A program made the translations under genes and the position numbers. From the NCBI RefSeq assembly GCF_008017825.1, contig NZ_VRLS01000032.1, forward strand, positions 1 through 64,000: a DNA stretch of 64,000 bases, in the 5' to 3' direction. Of the stretch, positions 8,047 to 15,378 are shown piece by piece (within the stretch, counting starts at the first letter, position 1; each line of letters starts with the position of its first letter). The notes beneath the pieces are model-generated. The model had not been told where the DNA came from. It was given only the letters and a program-made list of their open reading frames with translations, and did not search any database. This DNA is from Mesonia sp008017825. Its GTDB lineage: Bacteria; Bacteroidota; Bacteroidia; Flavobacteriales; Flavobacteriaceae.

Positions 8047-9114
8047 ATGAAGTCAATAGCATCTGTTAAAAATTTTATACATTTTGGCGAAACAGCTTAC
8101 CAATACTTGAATAACTACCTTAACGACAATAATCCTTCTAAAGTTTTTATACTTGTAGATTCACATACTAAAGAGCTTTGTTTGCCTAGTTTTTTACAAA
8201 ATTTAGCTACCACCATAGAAATCGAAATTATTGAAATTGAGCCAGGCGAATCAGAAAAAAATATTACCACTTGCAATGGCGTATGGGAAGCTTTAACAGA
8301 ATTAGATGCTGATAGAAAATCTCTGTGTATTAATCTTGGTGGCGGAGTAGTTACAGACCTTGGCGGATTTGTTGCCTCTACTTATAAAAGAGGAATTGCT
8401 TATATAAATATACCTACTACTCTATTAGGAATGGTTGATGCTGCCGTTGGGGGGAAAACCGGAGTTGATTTAGGTAAATTAAAAAATCAAATAGGTGTAA
8501 TAAGTAATGCCGAAATGGTTCTTATAGACACTTCTTTTTTAACCACCTTAAGCGCTAACGAAATGCGAAGTGGATTAGCCGAAATGCTAAAACACGGTCT
8601 AATTGCAGATTCTTCCTATTGGAGTAAAATGAGTGATTTATCTCAACTTACTTTAGAAGATTTAGATGAATTGATTTATGAATCCATCCTCATTAAAAAT
8701 AATATTGTTACCCAAGATTTAAATGAAGACGGAATTAGAAAAACCTTGAATTTCGGTCACACTTTAGGGCATGCTATTGAAAGTTATTTTCTAGAAAGCA
8801 ATGAAAAAGAAACACTACTACATGGTGAAGCCGTTGCTGTAGGAATGATTTTAGCAGCATACCTCTCTAATCAATTACAAGGCTTAGATAGTAAACAGAC
8901 TCAAGAGATAAAACAAACTATATTAAAAACTTTCCCTAAAGTAGAATTTGCTAAAGAAGACTTAGCACCTATTATAGATCTTATGAAGTATGATAAAAAG
9001 AACAGTCATGGGATCATTAATTTTGTTCTTTTATCATCTATAGGAAAACCTATTATAGATTGCCAAGTCTCTAATAATTTAATTGAGAAAAGTTTTCAGT
9101 TTTATAGTGAATAA
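8047..9114 (+). CDS. aroB: 3-dehydroquinate synthase
   Basis: Second enzyme of the shikimate pathway, converting DAHP to 3-dehydroquinate with NAD and a divalent metal. It is 355 aa, normal length. NAD-binding GGGVVTDLGGF starts at about 98, PTTLLGMVDAAVGGKTGVD lies at 123-141, and metal/substrate motifs GLAEMLKHG, NFGHTLGHAIES and LHGEAVAVGM are intact. It stands alone and ends directly against the convergent bcp gene. Confidence 0.97.
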   Translation: MKSIASVKNFIHFGETAYQYLNNYLNDNNPSKVFILVDSHTKELCLPSFLQNLATTIEIEIIEIEPGESEKNITTCNGVWEALTELDADRKSLCINLGGGVVTDLGGFVASTYKRGIAYINIPTTLLGMVDAAVGGKTGVDLGKLKNQIGVISNAEMVLIDTSFLTTLSANEMRSGLAEMLKHGLIADSSYWSKMSDLSQLTLEDLDELIYESILIKNNIVTQDLNEDGIRKTLNFGHTLGHAIESYFLESNEKETLLHGEAVAVGMILAAYLSNQLQGLDSKQTQEIKQTILKTFPKVEFAKEDLAPIIDLMKYDKKNSHGIINFVLLSSIGKPIIDCQVSNNLIEKSFQFYSE

Positions 9115-9564
9115 CTATAAAATCTGCTCTGCGTGAGCTTTGGTTTTTACTTTAGAAATTACATTAGAAATTTTCCCATTTTCATCAATTACAAAAGTAG
9201 TACGATGAATTCCTTCGTATTCTTTACCCATAAATTTTTTAGGCCCCCAAACTCCAAAGGCATTGATTACCTCTTTTTCTTCGTCGGCTAGTAACGGAAA
9301 AGGTAATTCATGTTTATTTTTAAAATTTTGTTGACGTTTAGGAGTATCGGCACTTACGCCTAAAATGTCGTACCCTTCTTTTTGAAAAGTCTCCCAATTA
9401 TCTCTTAGGTTACAAGCTTCGGCTGTGCAACCTGGTGTACTTGCTTTTGGATAGAAAAAAACGACTAATTTCTTTCCTTTATAATCTTTAAGTTGATGAA
9501 TTTTCCCATCTTGATCTTGCACCGAAAAATCTGGAGCATTATCTCCTTCTTGTAATGTGGTCAT
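9115..9564 (-). CDS. bcp: Thioredoxin-dependent thiol peroxidase (BCP/PrxQ)
   Basis: Cytosolic peroxiredoxin of 149 aa reducing hydroperoxides. The peroxidatic Cys46 in STPGCTAEAC and the resolving Cys51 have the C-x4-C spacing of the PrxQ alpha-type. The family motif FYPKASTPGCT is complete and GIHRTTFVIDENG is near the C-terminus. It is convergent with aroB, with zero intergenic bases, so the two 3' ends must overlap. Confidence 0.95.
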   Translation of the reverse strand: MTTLQEGDNAPDFSVQDQDGKIHQLKDYKGKKLVVFFYPKASTPGCTAEACNLRDNWETFQKEGYDILGVSADTPKRQQNFKNKHELPFPLLADEEKEVINAFGVWGPKKFMGKEYEGIHRTTFVIDENGKISNVISKVKTKAHAEQIL

Positions 9565-9570
9565 AATTGT

Positions 9571-9578
9571 TATTTTTG
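9571..9578 (+). promoter_or_regulatory. -7 element TATTTTTG for nth
   Basis: TAnnTTTG match 16 bases upstream of the nth ATG, in the 30-base gap to the divergent bcp gene. Confidence 0.6.
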
Positions 9579-9594
9579 CTTAAAAATACATAAA

Positions 9595-10263
9595 ATGAAC
9601 AAGCAAGAAAAAGTAAGCTTTGTTATAAATACGTTAAAGGAACTCTACCCTACCATACCTGTTCCTTTAGATCATAAAGATCCTTATACATTGTTAATTG
9701 CTGTATTGCTTTCCGCGCAAAGCACAGATAAAAAAGTAAACCAAATTACTCCTATTCTTTTCGCTAAAGCGGATAACCCTTATGATATGGTTAAACTCTC
9801 TGTAGAAGAAATTAGAGAGATTATTAAACCTGTTGGTTTATCTCCCATGAAATCTAAAGGTATTTATGGTTTATCAAAGATTTTAATTGAAGAGCATCAC
9901 GGTATAGTGCCAGAAAGTATTGAGGTTTTAGAAACTTTTCCCGCTGTAGGACATAAAACAGCAAGTGTGGTGGTAGCGCAAGCATTTGGAATTCCTGCGT
10001 TTCCGGTAGATACACATATACATAGACTTATGTATCGATGGAATTTAAGCAATGGTAAAAATGTAAAACAGACAGAAAAAGATGCTAAACGTTTGTTTCC
10101 AAAAAATTTATGGAATGAGTTACATCTTCAGATTATTTGGTATGGAAGAGAGTACTCCCCTGCCAGAGGCTGGGATTTAGAGAAAGATATTATCACAAAT
10201 ACTATAGGAAGAAAAAGCGTTATACAAGAATATTATACTAAAGCAAAAAAAAGAACTCGCTAG
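9595..10263 (+). CDS. nth: Endonuclease III-like DNA glycosylase lacking Fe-S cysteines
   Basis: Base-excision-repair DNA glycosylase/AP lyase for oxidised pyrimidines, 222 aa. The helix-hairpin-helix FPAVGHKTASVV carries catalytic Lys121, and the catalytic Asp139 is in FPVDTHIHR, both at positions equivalent to E. coli Nth K120/D138. The usual C-terminal four-cysteine [4Fe-4S] loop is absent. The segment from GREYSPARGWDLEKD to the end has no Cys, and neither does the rest of the protein. The catalytic domain is otherwise full length, so I expect an active enzyme with a cluster-free C-terminal lobe. Confidence 0.93.
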   Translation: MNKQEKVSFVINTLKELYPTIPVPLDHKDPYTLLIAVLLSAQSTDKKVNQITPILFAKADNPYDMVKLSVEEIREIIKPVGLSPMKSKGIYGLSKILIEEHHGIVPESIEVLETFPAVGHKTASVVVAQAFGIPAFPVDTHIHRLMYRWNLSNGKNVKQTEKDAKRLFPKNLWNELHLQIIWYGREYSPARGWDLEKDIITNTIGRKSVIQEYYTKAKKRTR

Positions 10264-10278
10264 CTAACAACGAGTTCT
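10252..10278 (-). terminator. Terminator of the sigma factor-small protein unit
   Basis: AGAACTCG pairs with CGAGTTCT around an 11-base loop, followed on the minus strand by a T-rich run. It overlaps the 3' end of nth and may act on both strands. Confidence 0.7.
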
Positions 10279-10287
10279 CTTCAAAGT

Positions 10288-10440
10288 TTAGTTAAGAAGT
10301 GCTTCAAACTTCATTTTTTTATAATCTATAACACTTAAAGCCTTAGAGTAATTTAGCAAAAAGTTTATGGTCTCTTTGCTTGGTTGTAGGTTTCCCACTT
10401 CGTCTTCTTTAGAAGGTTTATTTAAGTAAAGTTTTGCCAT
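10288..10440 (-). CDS. Conserved 50-residue small protein
   Basis: An ATG-initiated frame of 50 codons, starting MAKLYLNKPS and ending MKFEALLN. It resembles, from memory, a short protein found next to ECF sigma factors in Flavobacteriaceae. The core NFLLNYSKALSVIDYKKMKFEALL is probably a helix pair and is basic overall; there is no signal peptide or membrane segment. It lies 57 bases downstream of the sigma factor on the same strand and directly before a good terminator, so the two are probably co-transcribed. Function is unknown; a role linked to the sigma factor is only an inference from position. Confidence 0.72.
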   Translation of the reverse strand: MAKLYLNKPSKEDEVGNLQPSKETINFLLNYSKALSVIDYKKMKFEALLN

Positions 10441-10497
10441 TTACATTCATTTTCGTTAGTTGTTTAAAAATAACGAAAAAAAATTGAACTTATTGTA

Positions 10498-11085
10498 TTA
10501 ATTGGTCAAAACAATATTATGCTTCTCAATTACCTTTCTTAAATTAATCAACGCATAACGCATTCTTCCTAGAGCAGTATTGATGCTAACATCGGTACGT
10601 TCAGCAATTTCTTTAAAACTCATGTCTTTATAAATACGCATCACCAACACTTCTTTTTGGTCTTCAGGAAGTTCTTCAATAAGATTTTTAACATCATTTT
10701 CAATTTGATCTTTCACCATGAGACGTTCTGCATCTAAATTGTCATCTCCTAATACATCAAAAATGTCAAAATCTCCGCTACAATCAAATTTAGGCATACG
10801 ATTGTTTTTTCTAAAATAATCGATTACAAGATTGTGAGCAATCCTCATCACCCAAGGCAGAAATTTACCTTCTTCATTATATTTTCCTCGTTTTAATGTT
10901 CTAATGACTTTAATAAAAGTATCCTGAAAGATATCTTCGGTAACATCACGATCAAAAACCTTAGAATAAATAAAGTTATATAAGCGTTGTTGATGTCTGT
11001 TAATTAATGTAGATAATGCATTCTCGTCACCTTTTATATAGCAACTAACAAGATGGGCATCTGTAGAAGTTTGGATTTTTTTCAT
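10498..11085 (-). CDS. ECF-type RNA polymerase sigma factor
   Basis: A 195-residue sigma-70 family factor of the extracytoplasmic-function group. Region 2 covers about residues 22-90 (DVTEDIFQDTFIKVIRTL). Region 4 covers about 130-185 (LPEDQKEVLVMRIYKDMSFKEIAERTDVSINTALGRMRYAL), a complete helix-turn-helix. No anti-sigma factor gene is adjacent; the only gene in the same unit is the 50-residue protein. Its regulon cannot be inferred here. Confidence 0.94.
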   Translation of the reverse strand: MKKIQTSTDAHLVSCYIKGDENALSTLINRHQQRLYNFIYSKVFDRDVTEDIFQDTFIKVIRTLKRGKYNEEGKFLPWVMRIAHNLVIDYFRKNNRMPKFDCSGDFDIFDVLGDDNLDAERLMVKDQIENDVKNLIEELPEDQKEVLVMRIYKDMSFKEIAERTDVSINTALGRMRYALINLRKVIEKHNIVLTN

Positions 11086-11291
11086 ACAAGTTACTTAGTT
11101 AACACATAAGAATTGCTTCTTGTGTGTAAAATTAAAAATTTTGGTTTTTTAAAAGTAACAGTATGCTATAGGCAGAATTTTGTTTTTGTTCGTGGTAAAT
11201 ATATAAATATATTTAAGACAATCACAAAAAAGTTAAATATTTTAACATTTTTTCTGCTAAATCAATCCTTTTATACCGTGTGTTTATTATT

Positions 11292-11299
11292 TACCTTTG
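11292..11299 (+). promoter_or_regulatory. -7 element TACCTTTG for uvrA
   Basis: TAnnTTTG match 22 bases before the ATG at 11322. It lies inside the longer open frame starting at 11280 and therefore argues for the downstream start. Confidence 0.65.
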
Positions 11300-11321
11300 C
11301 TCATTAGCATTAGAAACAGTG

Positions 11322-14102
11322 ATGATTAAAGATATTTCAAAAATAAACCCCAAGGAAAATATAATAATAAAAGGAGCTAAACTACACAATCTAAACAATA
11401 TAGATGTAGTTATCCCTCGTAACAAATTAGTGGTTATAACTGGTTTATCGGGTTCAGGGAAATCTAGTTTAGCTTTTGATACGCTTTACGCGGAAGGTCA
11501 GCGTCGCTATGTGGAGAGTTTATCTTCTTATGCAAGGCAGTTTTTGGGTAGATTGGACAAACCAAAAGTTGATTATATAAAAGGAATCGCTCCTGCCATT
11601 GCCATAGAGCAAAAAGTAAATTCTACCAATCCTCGATCTACCGTAGGAACTTCTACAGAAATTTATGATTACTTAAAATTATTATATGCGCGTATAGGAA
11701 AAACTTTTTCTCCTATTTCTGGAAATCAAGTTAAAAAGGACACGGTAACCGATGTGGTTTTATATTTTAAATCTTTACCCGAAAAAGAAAAGCTCCTTCT
11801 CCTCGCTCCTATCCATATTGAGGAAGGAAGGGATTTATCAGAAAAAATAAAAGTTTTACAACAACAAGGTTTCAGTCGAATTAAATGGAAAGATGAAGTT
11901 CTGCGTATTGAAGAAACTCCAGAAGATATTAAAGGAGAAGCTTTTTTAGTTGTAGATCGTATCGTCATTAAAAATGATGAAGATTTTTACAATCGTTTAG
12001 CAGATGCAATTCAAACTGCTTTTTACGAAGGAAAAGGGGAACTTTTTGTCGAAAATTTAACACAGGGTAAAACCCAACAGTTTAGTAATAAGTTTGAGCT
12101 GGACGGAATGAAATTCTTAGAACCTAACGTGCATTTGTTTAGTTTTAATAATCCTTACGGCTCCTGCCCTAAATGTGAAGGTTATGGAGATGTGATTGGG
12201 TTAGATGAAGATTTAATTTTCCCTAACACTTCTCTCTCTATCTATGAAAATGCCATATTCCCCTGGCGTGGAGAAAGTATGAGTTTTTATAGAGACCAAC
12301 TGGTCAATAATTCTCATAAATTCGACTTCCCCATTCACAAACCTTATTATGATCTTACGGAAGAACAAAAAGAATTACTTTGGACAGGTAACTCTTATTT
12401 TGAAGGTTTAACAAGTTTCTTTGATCATCTAGAAGCAAAAGCATATAAAATTCAAAATCGGGTGATGCTTTCTCGCTACCGCGGAAAAACAAAATGTTCT
12501 TCCTGTAAAGGTAAAAGGTTGAGAACTGAAGCTGAATATGTAAAAATAGATGGAAAGGCCATTACACATTTGGTAGAACTACCTTTACAAGAATTGAGTG
12601 ATTTTTTTAAAAATCTCAACCTAAATGAGCAAGATGAAGCTATAGCGAAACGTCTTTTAAAGGAGATCAATAGTAGATTACAATTTCTTTCTAATGTAGG
12701 TTTAGATTACTTGACCCTTAATAGAAAATCAAACAGTCTTTCTGGTGGAGAGTCGCAGCGTATAAACCTAGCTACTTCTTTAGGTTCTAGTTTGGTAGGT
12801 TCTATGTATATTTTAGATGAGCCATCTATCGGACTTCATCCTAGAGATACCGAAAAACTTATTCAGGTTTTAAAAGACCTAAGAGATCTGGGTAATACGG
12901 TCATCGTGGTAGAACATGACGAAGATATGATGAAAGCTGCCGATGAAATTATAGATATTGGTCCAGAAGCGGGAACCCTTGGCGGAAATGTAGTCGCGAC
13001 AGGAAAATATAAAGAAATACTAAAAGCAGATTCTCTTACGGCTAAATACCTTAATGGAGAATACACGATAGAAATTCCGCGAAAGCGTAGAGATTATAAA
13101 TATTATATTGATATCATTGGAGCTCGAGCTAACAACCTTAAAAATATTGATGTTAGATTCCCATTAGGTGTTTTTACAGCTGTGACAGGAGTTTCAGGTA
13201 GTGGTAAAAGTACACTGGTTAGAAAGTTACTCTATCCTTCTATTTTAAAAGAGACTGGTGGTTACGGAGCCAAAGTAGGTGAAATGACCAAAATTGAAGG
13301 CAAGTTTGAAAATGTAAAACACGTAGAGTTCGTAGATCAAAATCCTATAGGGAGATCTTCCCGTTCTAATCCTGTGACTTATATTAAAGCCTATGATGTT
13401 ATAAGATCTCTTTTTGCTGCTCAAAAATTGGCACAAGTAAGAAATTTCAAAACCAAACACTTTAGTTTTAACGTCGATGGCGGGCGCTGTGAAACCTGTA
13501 AAGGTGAAGGAGAAGTTACTATTGAAATGCAGTTTATGGCCGATGTTCATTTAATTTGTGAAACTTGCCAAGGTAAACGCTTTAAAAAAGAAGTATTAGA
13601 AATAAAGTTTGAAGGGAAGAATATCGATGATATTTTAACGATGACCATTGATGATGCAATTTCATTTTTTGAGAAAGAAAAGCAGTCTAAAATTGTAAAG
13701 AAATTACAACCCTTACAAGATGTTGGCTTAGGCTATGTAACTTTAGGGCAAAGCTCTTCTACTCTTTCTGGTGGAGAAGCACAACGTATTAAACTTGCTT
13801 CATTCTTAGGGAAAGCAACAACTAAAGATAAAGCATTATTTATCTTTGATGAACCTACTACAGGTTTGCATTTTCATGATATTAAGAAACTACTTCAATC
13901 ATTTCAAGCACTTATTGAAAAAGGACATTCGGTAGTGGTTATTGAACATAATATGGATTTGGTGAAATGTGCTGATTATATTATTGATCTAGGATTAGAG
14001 GGTGGAAAAAATGGAGGTTACTTGATCTCAAATGGTACGCCTGAGGCAGTAGCAAAAGATAAAAAATCTTTTACAGCTAAATATTTAGCAGAAAAGCTAT
14101 AA
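11322..14102 (+). CDS. uvrA: Excinuclease ABC subunit A
   Basis: DNA-damage recognition ATPase of nucleotide excision repair, 926 aa, working as a dimer with UvrB. The first Walker A GLSGSGKSS is at 41-49 and the second is GVSGSGKST in the C-terminal half. Signature motifs LSGGESQR and LSGGEAQR and two Walker B segments (LDEPSIGLHP, FDEPTTGLHF) are present. Zinc-finger Cys pairs are CPKC/CSSC in the insertion region and CETC/CETC in the C-terminal half. I use ATG 11322 rather than 11280, because a -7 element lies between them. Confidence 0.97.
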   Translation: MIKDISKINPKENIIIKGAKLHNLNNIDVVIPRNKLVVITGLSGSGKSSLAFDTLYAEGQRRYVESLSSYARQFLGRLDKPKVDYIKGIAPAIAIEQKVNSTNPRSTVGTSTEIYDYLKLLYARIGKTFSPISGNQVKKDTVTDVVLYFKSLPEKEKLLLLAPIHIEEGRDLSEKIKVLQQQGFSRIKWKDEVLRIEETPEDIKGEAFLVVDRIVIKNDEDFYNRLADAIQTAFYEGKGELFVENLTQGKTQQFSNKFELDGMKFLEPNVHLFSFNNPYGSCPKCEGYGDVIGLDEDLIFPNTSLSIYENAIFPWRGESMSFYRDQLVNNSHKFDFPIHKPYYDLTEEQKELLWTGNSYFEGLTSFFDHLEAKAYKIQNRVMLSRYRGKTKCSSCKGKRLRTEAEYVKIDGKAITHLVELPLQELSDFFKNLNLNEQDEAIAKRLLKEINSRLQFLSNVGLDYLTLNRKSNSLSGGESQRINLATSLGSSLVGSMYILDEPSIGLHPRDTEKLIQVLKDLRDLGNTVIVVEHDEDMMKAADEIIDIGPEAGTLGGNVVATGKYKEILKADSLTAKYLNGEYTIEIPRKRRDYKYYIDIIGARANNLKNIDVRFPLGVFTAVTGVSGSGKSTLVRKLLYPSILKETGGYGAKVGEMTKIEGKFENVKHVEFVDQNPIGRSSRSNPVTYIKAYDVIRSLFAAQKLAQVRNFKTKHFSFNVDGGRCETCKGEGEVTIEMQFMADVHLICETCQGKRFKKEVLEIKFEGKNIDDILTMTIDDAISFFEKEKQSKIVKKLQPLQDVGLGYVTLGQSSSTLSGGEAQRIKLASFLGKATTKDKALFIFDEPTTGLHFHDIKKLLQSFQALIEKGHSVVVIEHNMDLVKCADYIIDLGLEGGKNGGYLISNGTPEAVAKDKKSFTAKYLAEKL

Positions 14103-14155
14103 TGGTATAGTTATTGATTTTCTCAAAACATATTATATAATCATAATAATATAAT

Positions 14156-14171
14156 TTTTGGTTGGTTAGTT
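14156..14171 (+). repeat. 16-base element TTTTGGTTGGTTAGTT, copy 1
   Basis: Identical to 15313..15328. Both copies sit between a stop codon and a terminator hairpin; this one directly abuts the stem that starts at 14172. Its role is unknown. Confidence 0.75.
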
Positions 14172-14200
14172 AAAAGGGTTCTATTCTTGGAACCCTTTTT
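14172..14200 (+). terminator. Terminator of uvrA
   Basis: AAAAGGGTTC pairs with GAACCCTTTT around an 8-base loop and is followed by T residues. Confidence 0.88.
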
Positions 14201-14224
14201 TAGATTTTGAAAATCAAGTGTTTA

Positions 14225-14246
14225 TAACTTTGGCACATTAATTGAT
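14225..14246 (+). promoter_or_regulatory. Overlapping TAnnTTTG and sigma-54-like promoter
   Basis: TAACTTTG at 14225..14232 fits the housekeeping -7 element. Overlapping it, TGGCAC at 14231..14236 and TTGAT at 14242..14246 fit the sigma-54 -24/-12 layout with GG and GA exactly ten bases apart, but the -12 GC is GA. The ATG is 34 bases downstream of TTGAT. Confidence 0.45.
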
Positions 14247-14280
14247 TTTTAGTTAATGAACAACAATAAAATCCATAACC

Positions 14281-15306
14281 ATGAAAAAGTTATTAAATCT
14301 CGTACTAGGCGTATTTATAGTGACTAGTGCAATCGCAAAAGAAGAAAAAGTAGCTACGACTACTAATTTTGGCTATGGTAATTCTATTATTTTTACTGAA
14401 AGTAATATAGAGTTTGCTATATACCCAGATGGTCAATTTGACTTTTATTATCAACCCGCAACTACTCATATTAATCTACAAAGCACCAATGTAAATATTA
14501 GCTTTAATAGTGGTTATAATTATGACCCCTACGTTCAATATGACGATTATGGTGCTATCATTCAAATAGAAAATGTACCTATTTATTATGATTATTATGG
14601 ACGTATAGTACAAGCTGGAAATATTATTGTTAATTATAATAATTATGGAAGGCTGGTAAATGTAGGTGGACTTTATGTTTTTTATGATGGACACGGACGT
14701 TTTTCACACTTTAGAGGTTATATTAATCCTTACAACAGGGGTTATGTGGTTAGACCTTGGCACAGGTTTTACAGAAGACCATTATCGAACTATCGTATAG
14801 TTTACACTAGACCTTACCGAACTTATTATCATCCTCGTAGAGTAAGTTATCATACGTATAAAAGTAACTATCGTCCTCATACGCGAAGAAGTTACTATAG
14901 ACCTAATGAAAGGGTTGCAGTATATAGAAGAGGTACAAAAAGTAATACCAGAAGAAGTATTGCTAACACCTCTACGCGGAGAGATATTAATCGTTCTGTT
15001 AATACCAATACTAGAAATTCTAGTGTGAATGCTAGAACGCAGAATAGAAGTAATACTCGAACCAATGGCAGTAGAACAAGTAGTAATACCAAAGAGATCT
15101 CTCGATCTAATACAAGAAGATTGAGTACTACTAATAATACTCCAACAAGAAAATCTACCTCTACGAGAAGTCGAAAGAATTCAACTGTAACTCCTACTAA
15201 TAATCAAAGAGTTTCAACAAGAACTAATAGTTCGAGAACAAATCCGCAAACGACTAATACTCGTACATATAATAGTCAAGACACTTCTGCTTCACGCAGA
15301 AGATAA
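14281..15306 (+). CDS. Secreted protein with Tyr/Gly repeats and Arg/Ser/Thr/Asn-rich tail
   Basis: A 341-residue protein with a signal peptide (residues 1-19, ending AIAK). Residues about 20-150 are predicted beta-strand and contain four approximate repeats around Y-D/N-x-Y-G-R/A, for example YDDYGAIIQ, YDYYGRIVQ, YNNYGRLVN and YDGHGRFSH. From about residue 155 the chain becomes rich in Tyr/Arg/His, and from about 205 to the end it is low-complexity Arg/Ser/Thr/Asn. The tail is strongly basic and probably disordered. I recognise no catalytic motif and no T9SS signal. Surface, polyanion-binding or envelope roles are only guesses. It is monocistronic between two terminators. Confidence 0.8.
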   Translation: MKKLLNLVLGVFIVTSAIAKEEKVATTTNFGYGNSIIFTESNIEFAIYPDGQFDFYYQPATTHINLQSTNVNISFNSGYNYDPYVQYDDYGAIIQIENVPIYYDYYGRIVQAGNIIVNYNNYGRLVNVGGLYVFYDGHGRFSHFRGYINPYNRGYVVRPWHRFYRRPLSNYRIVYTRPYRTYYHPRRVSYHTYKSNYRPHTRRSYYRPNERVAVYRRGTKSNTRRSIANTSTRRDINRSVNTNTRNSSVNARTQNRSNTRTNGSRTSSNTKEISRSNTRRLSTTNNTPTRKSTSTRSRKNSTVTPTNNQRVSTRTNSSRTNPQTTNTRTYNSQDTSASRRR

Positions 15307-15312
15307 AAGTAG

Positions 15313-15328
15313 TTTTGGTTGGTTAGTT
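15313..15328 (+). repeat. 16-base element TTTTGGTTGGTTAGTT, copy 2
   Basis: Exact duplicate of 14156..14171, again between a stop codon and a terminator stem. Confidence 0.75.
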
Positions 15329-15333
15329 TTTTT

Positions 15334-15378
15334 CCCCTTTCTAAATAGTTTTAGCTTTTAGAAGGGGGTTTATTTTTT
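15334..15378. terminator. Bidirectional terminator
   Basis: CCCCTTTCTAAA pairs with TTTAGAAGGGG (one G-U) around an 11-base loop, with T-rich flanks. It serves the gene ending at 15306 and probably the leftward operon ending at 15370. Confidence 0.82.
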
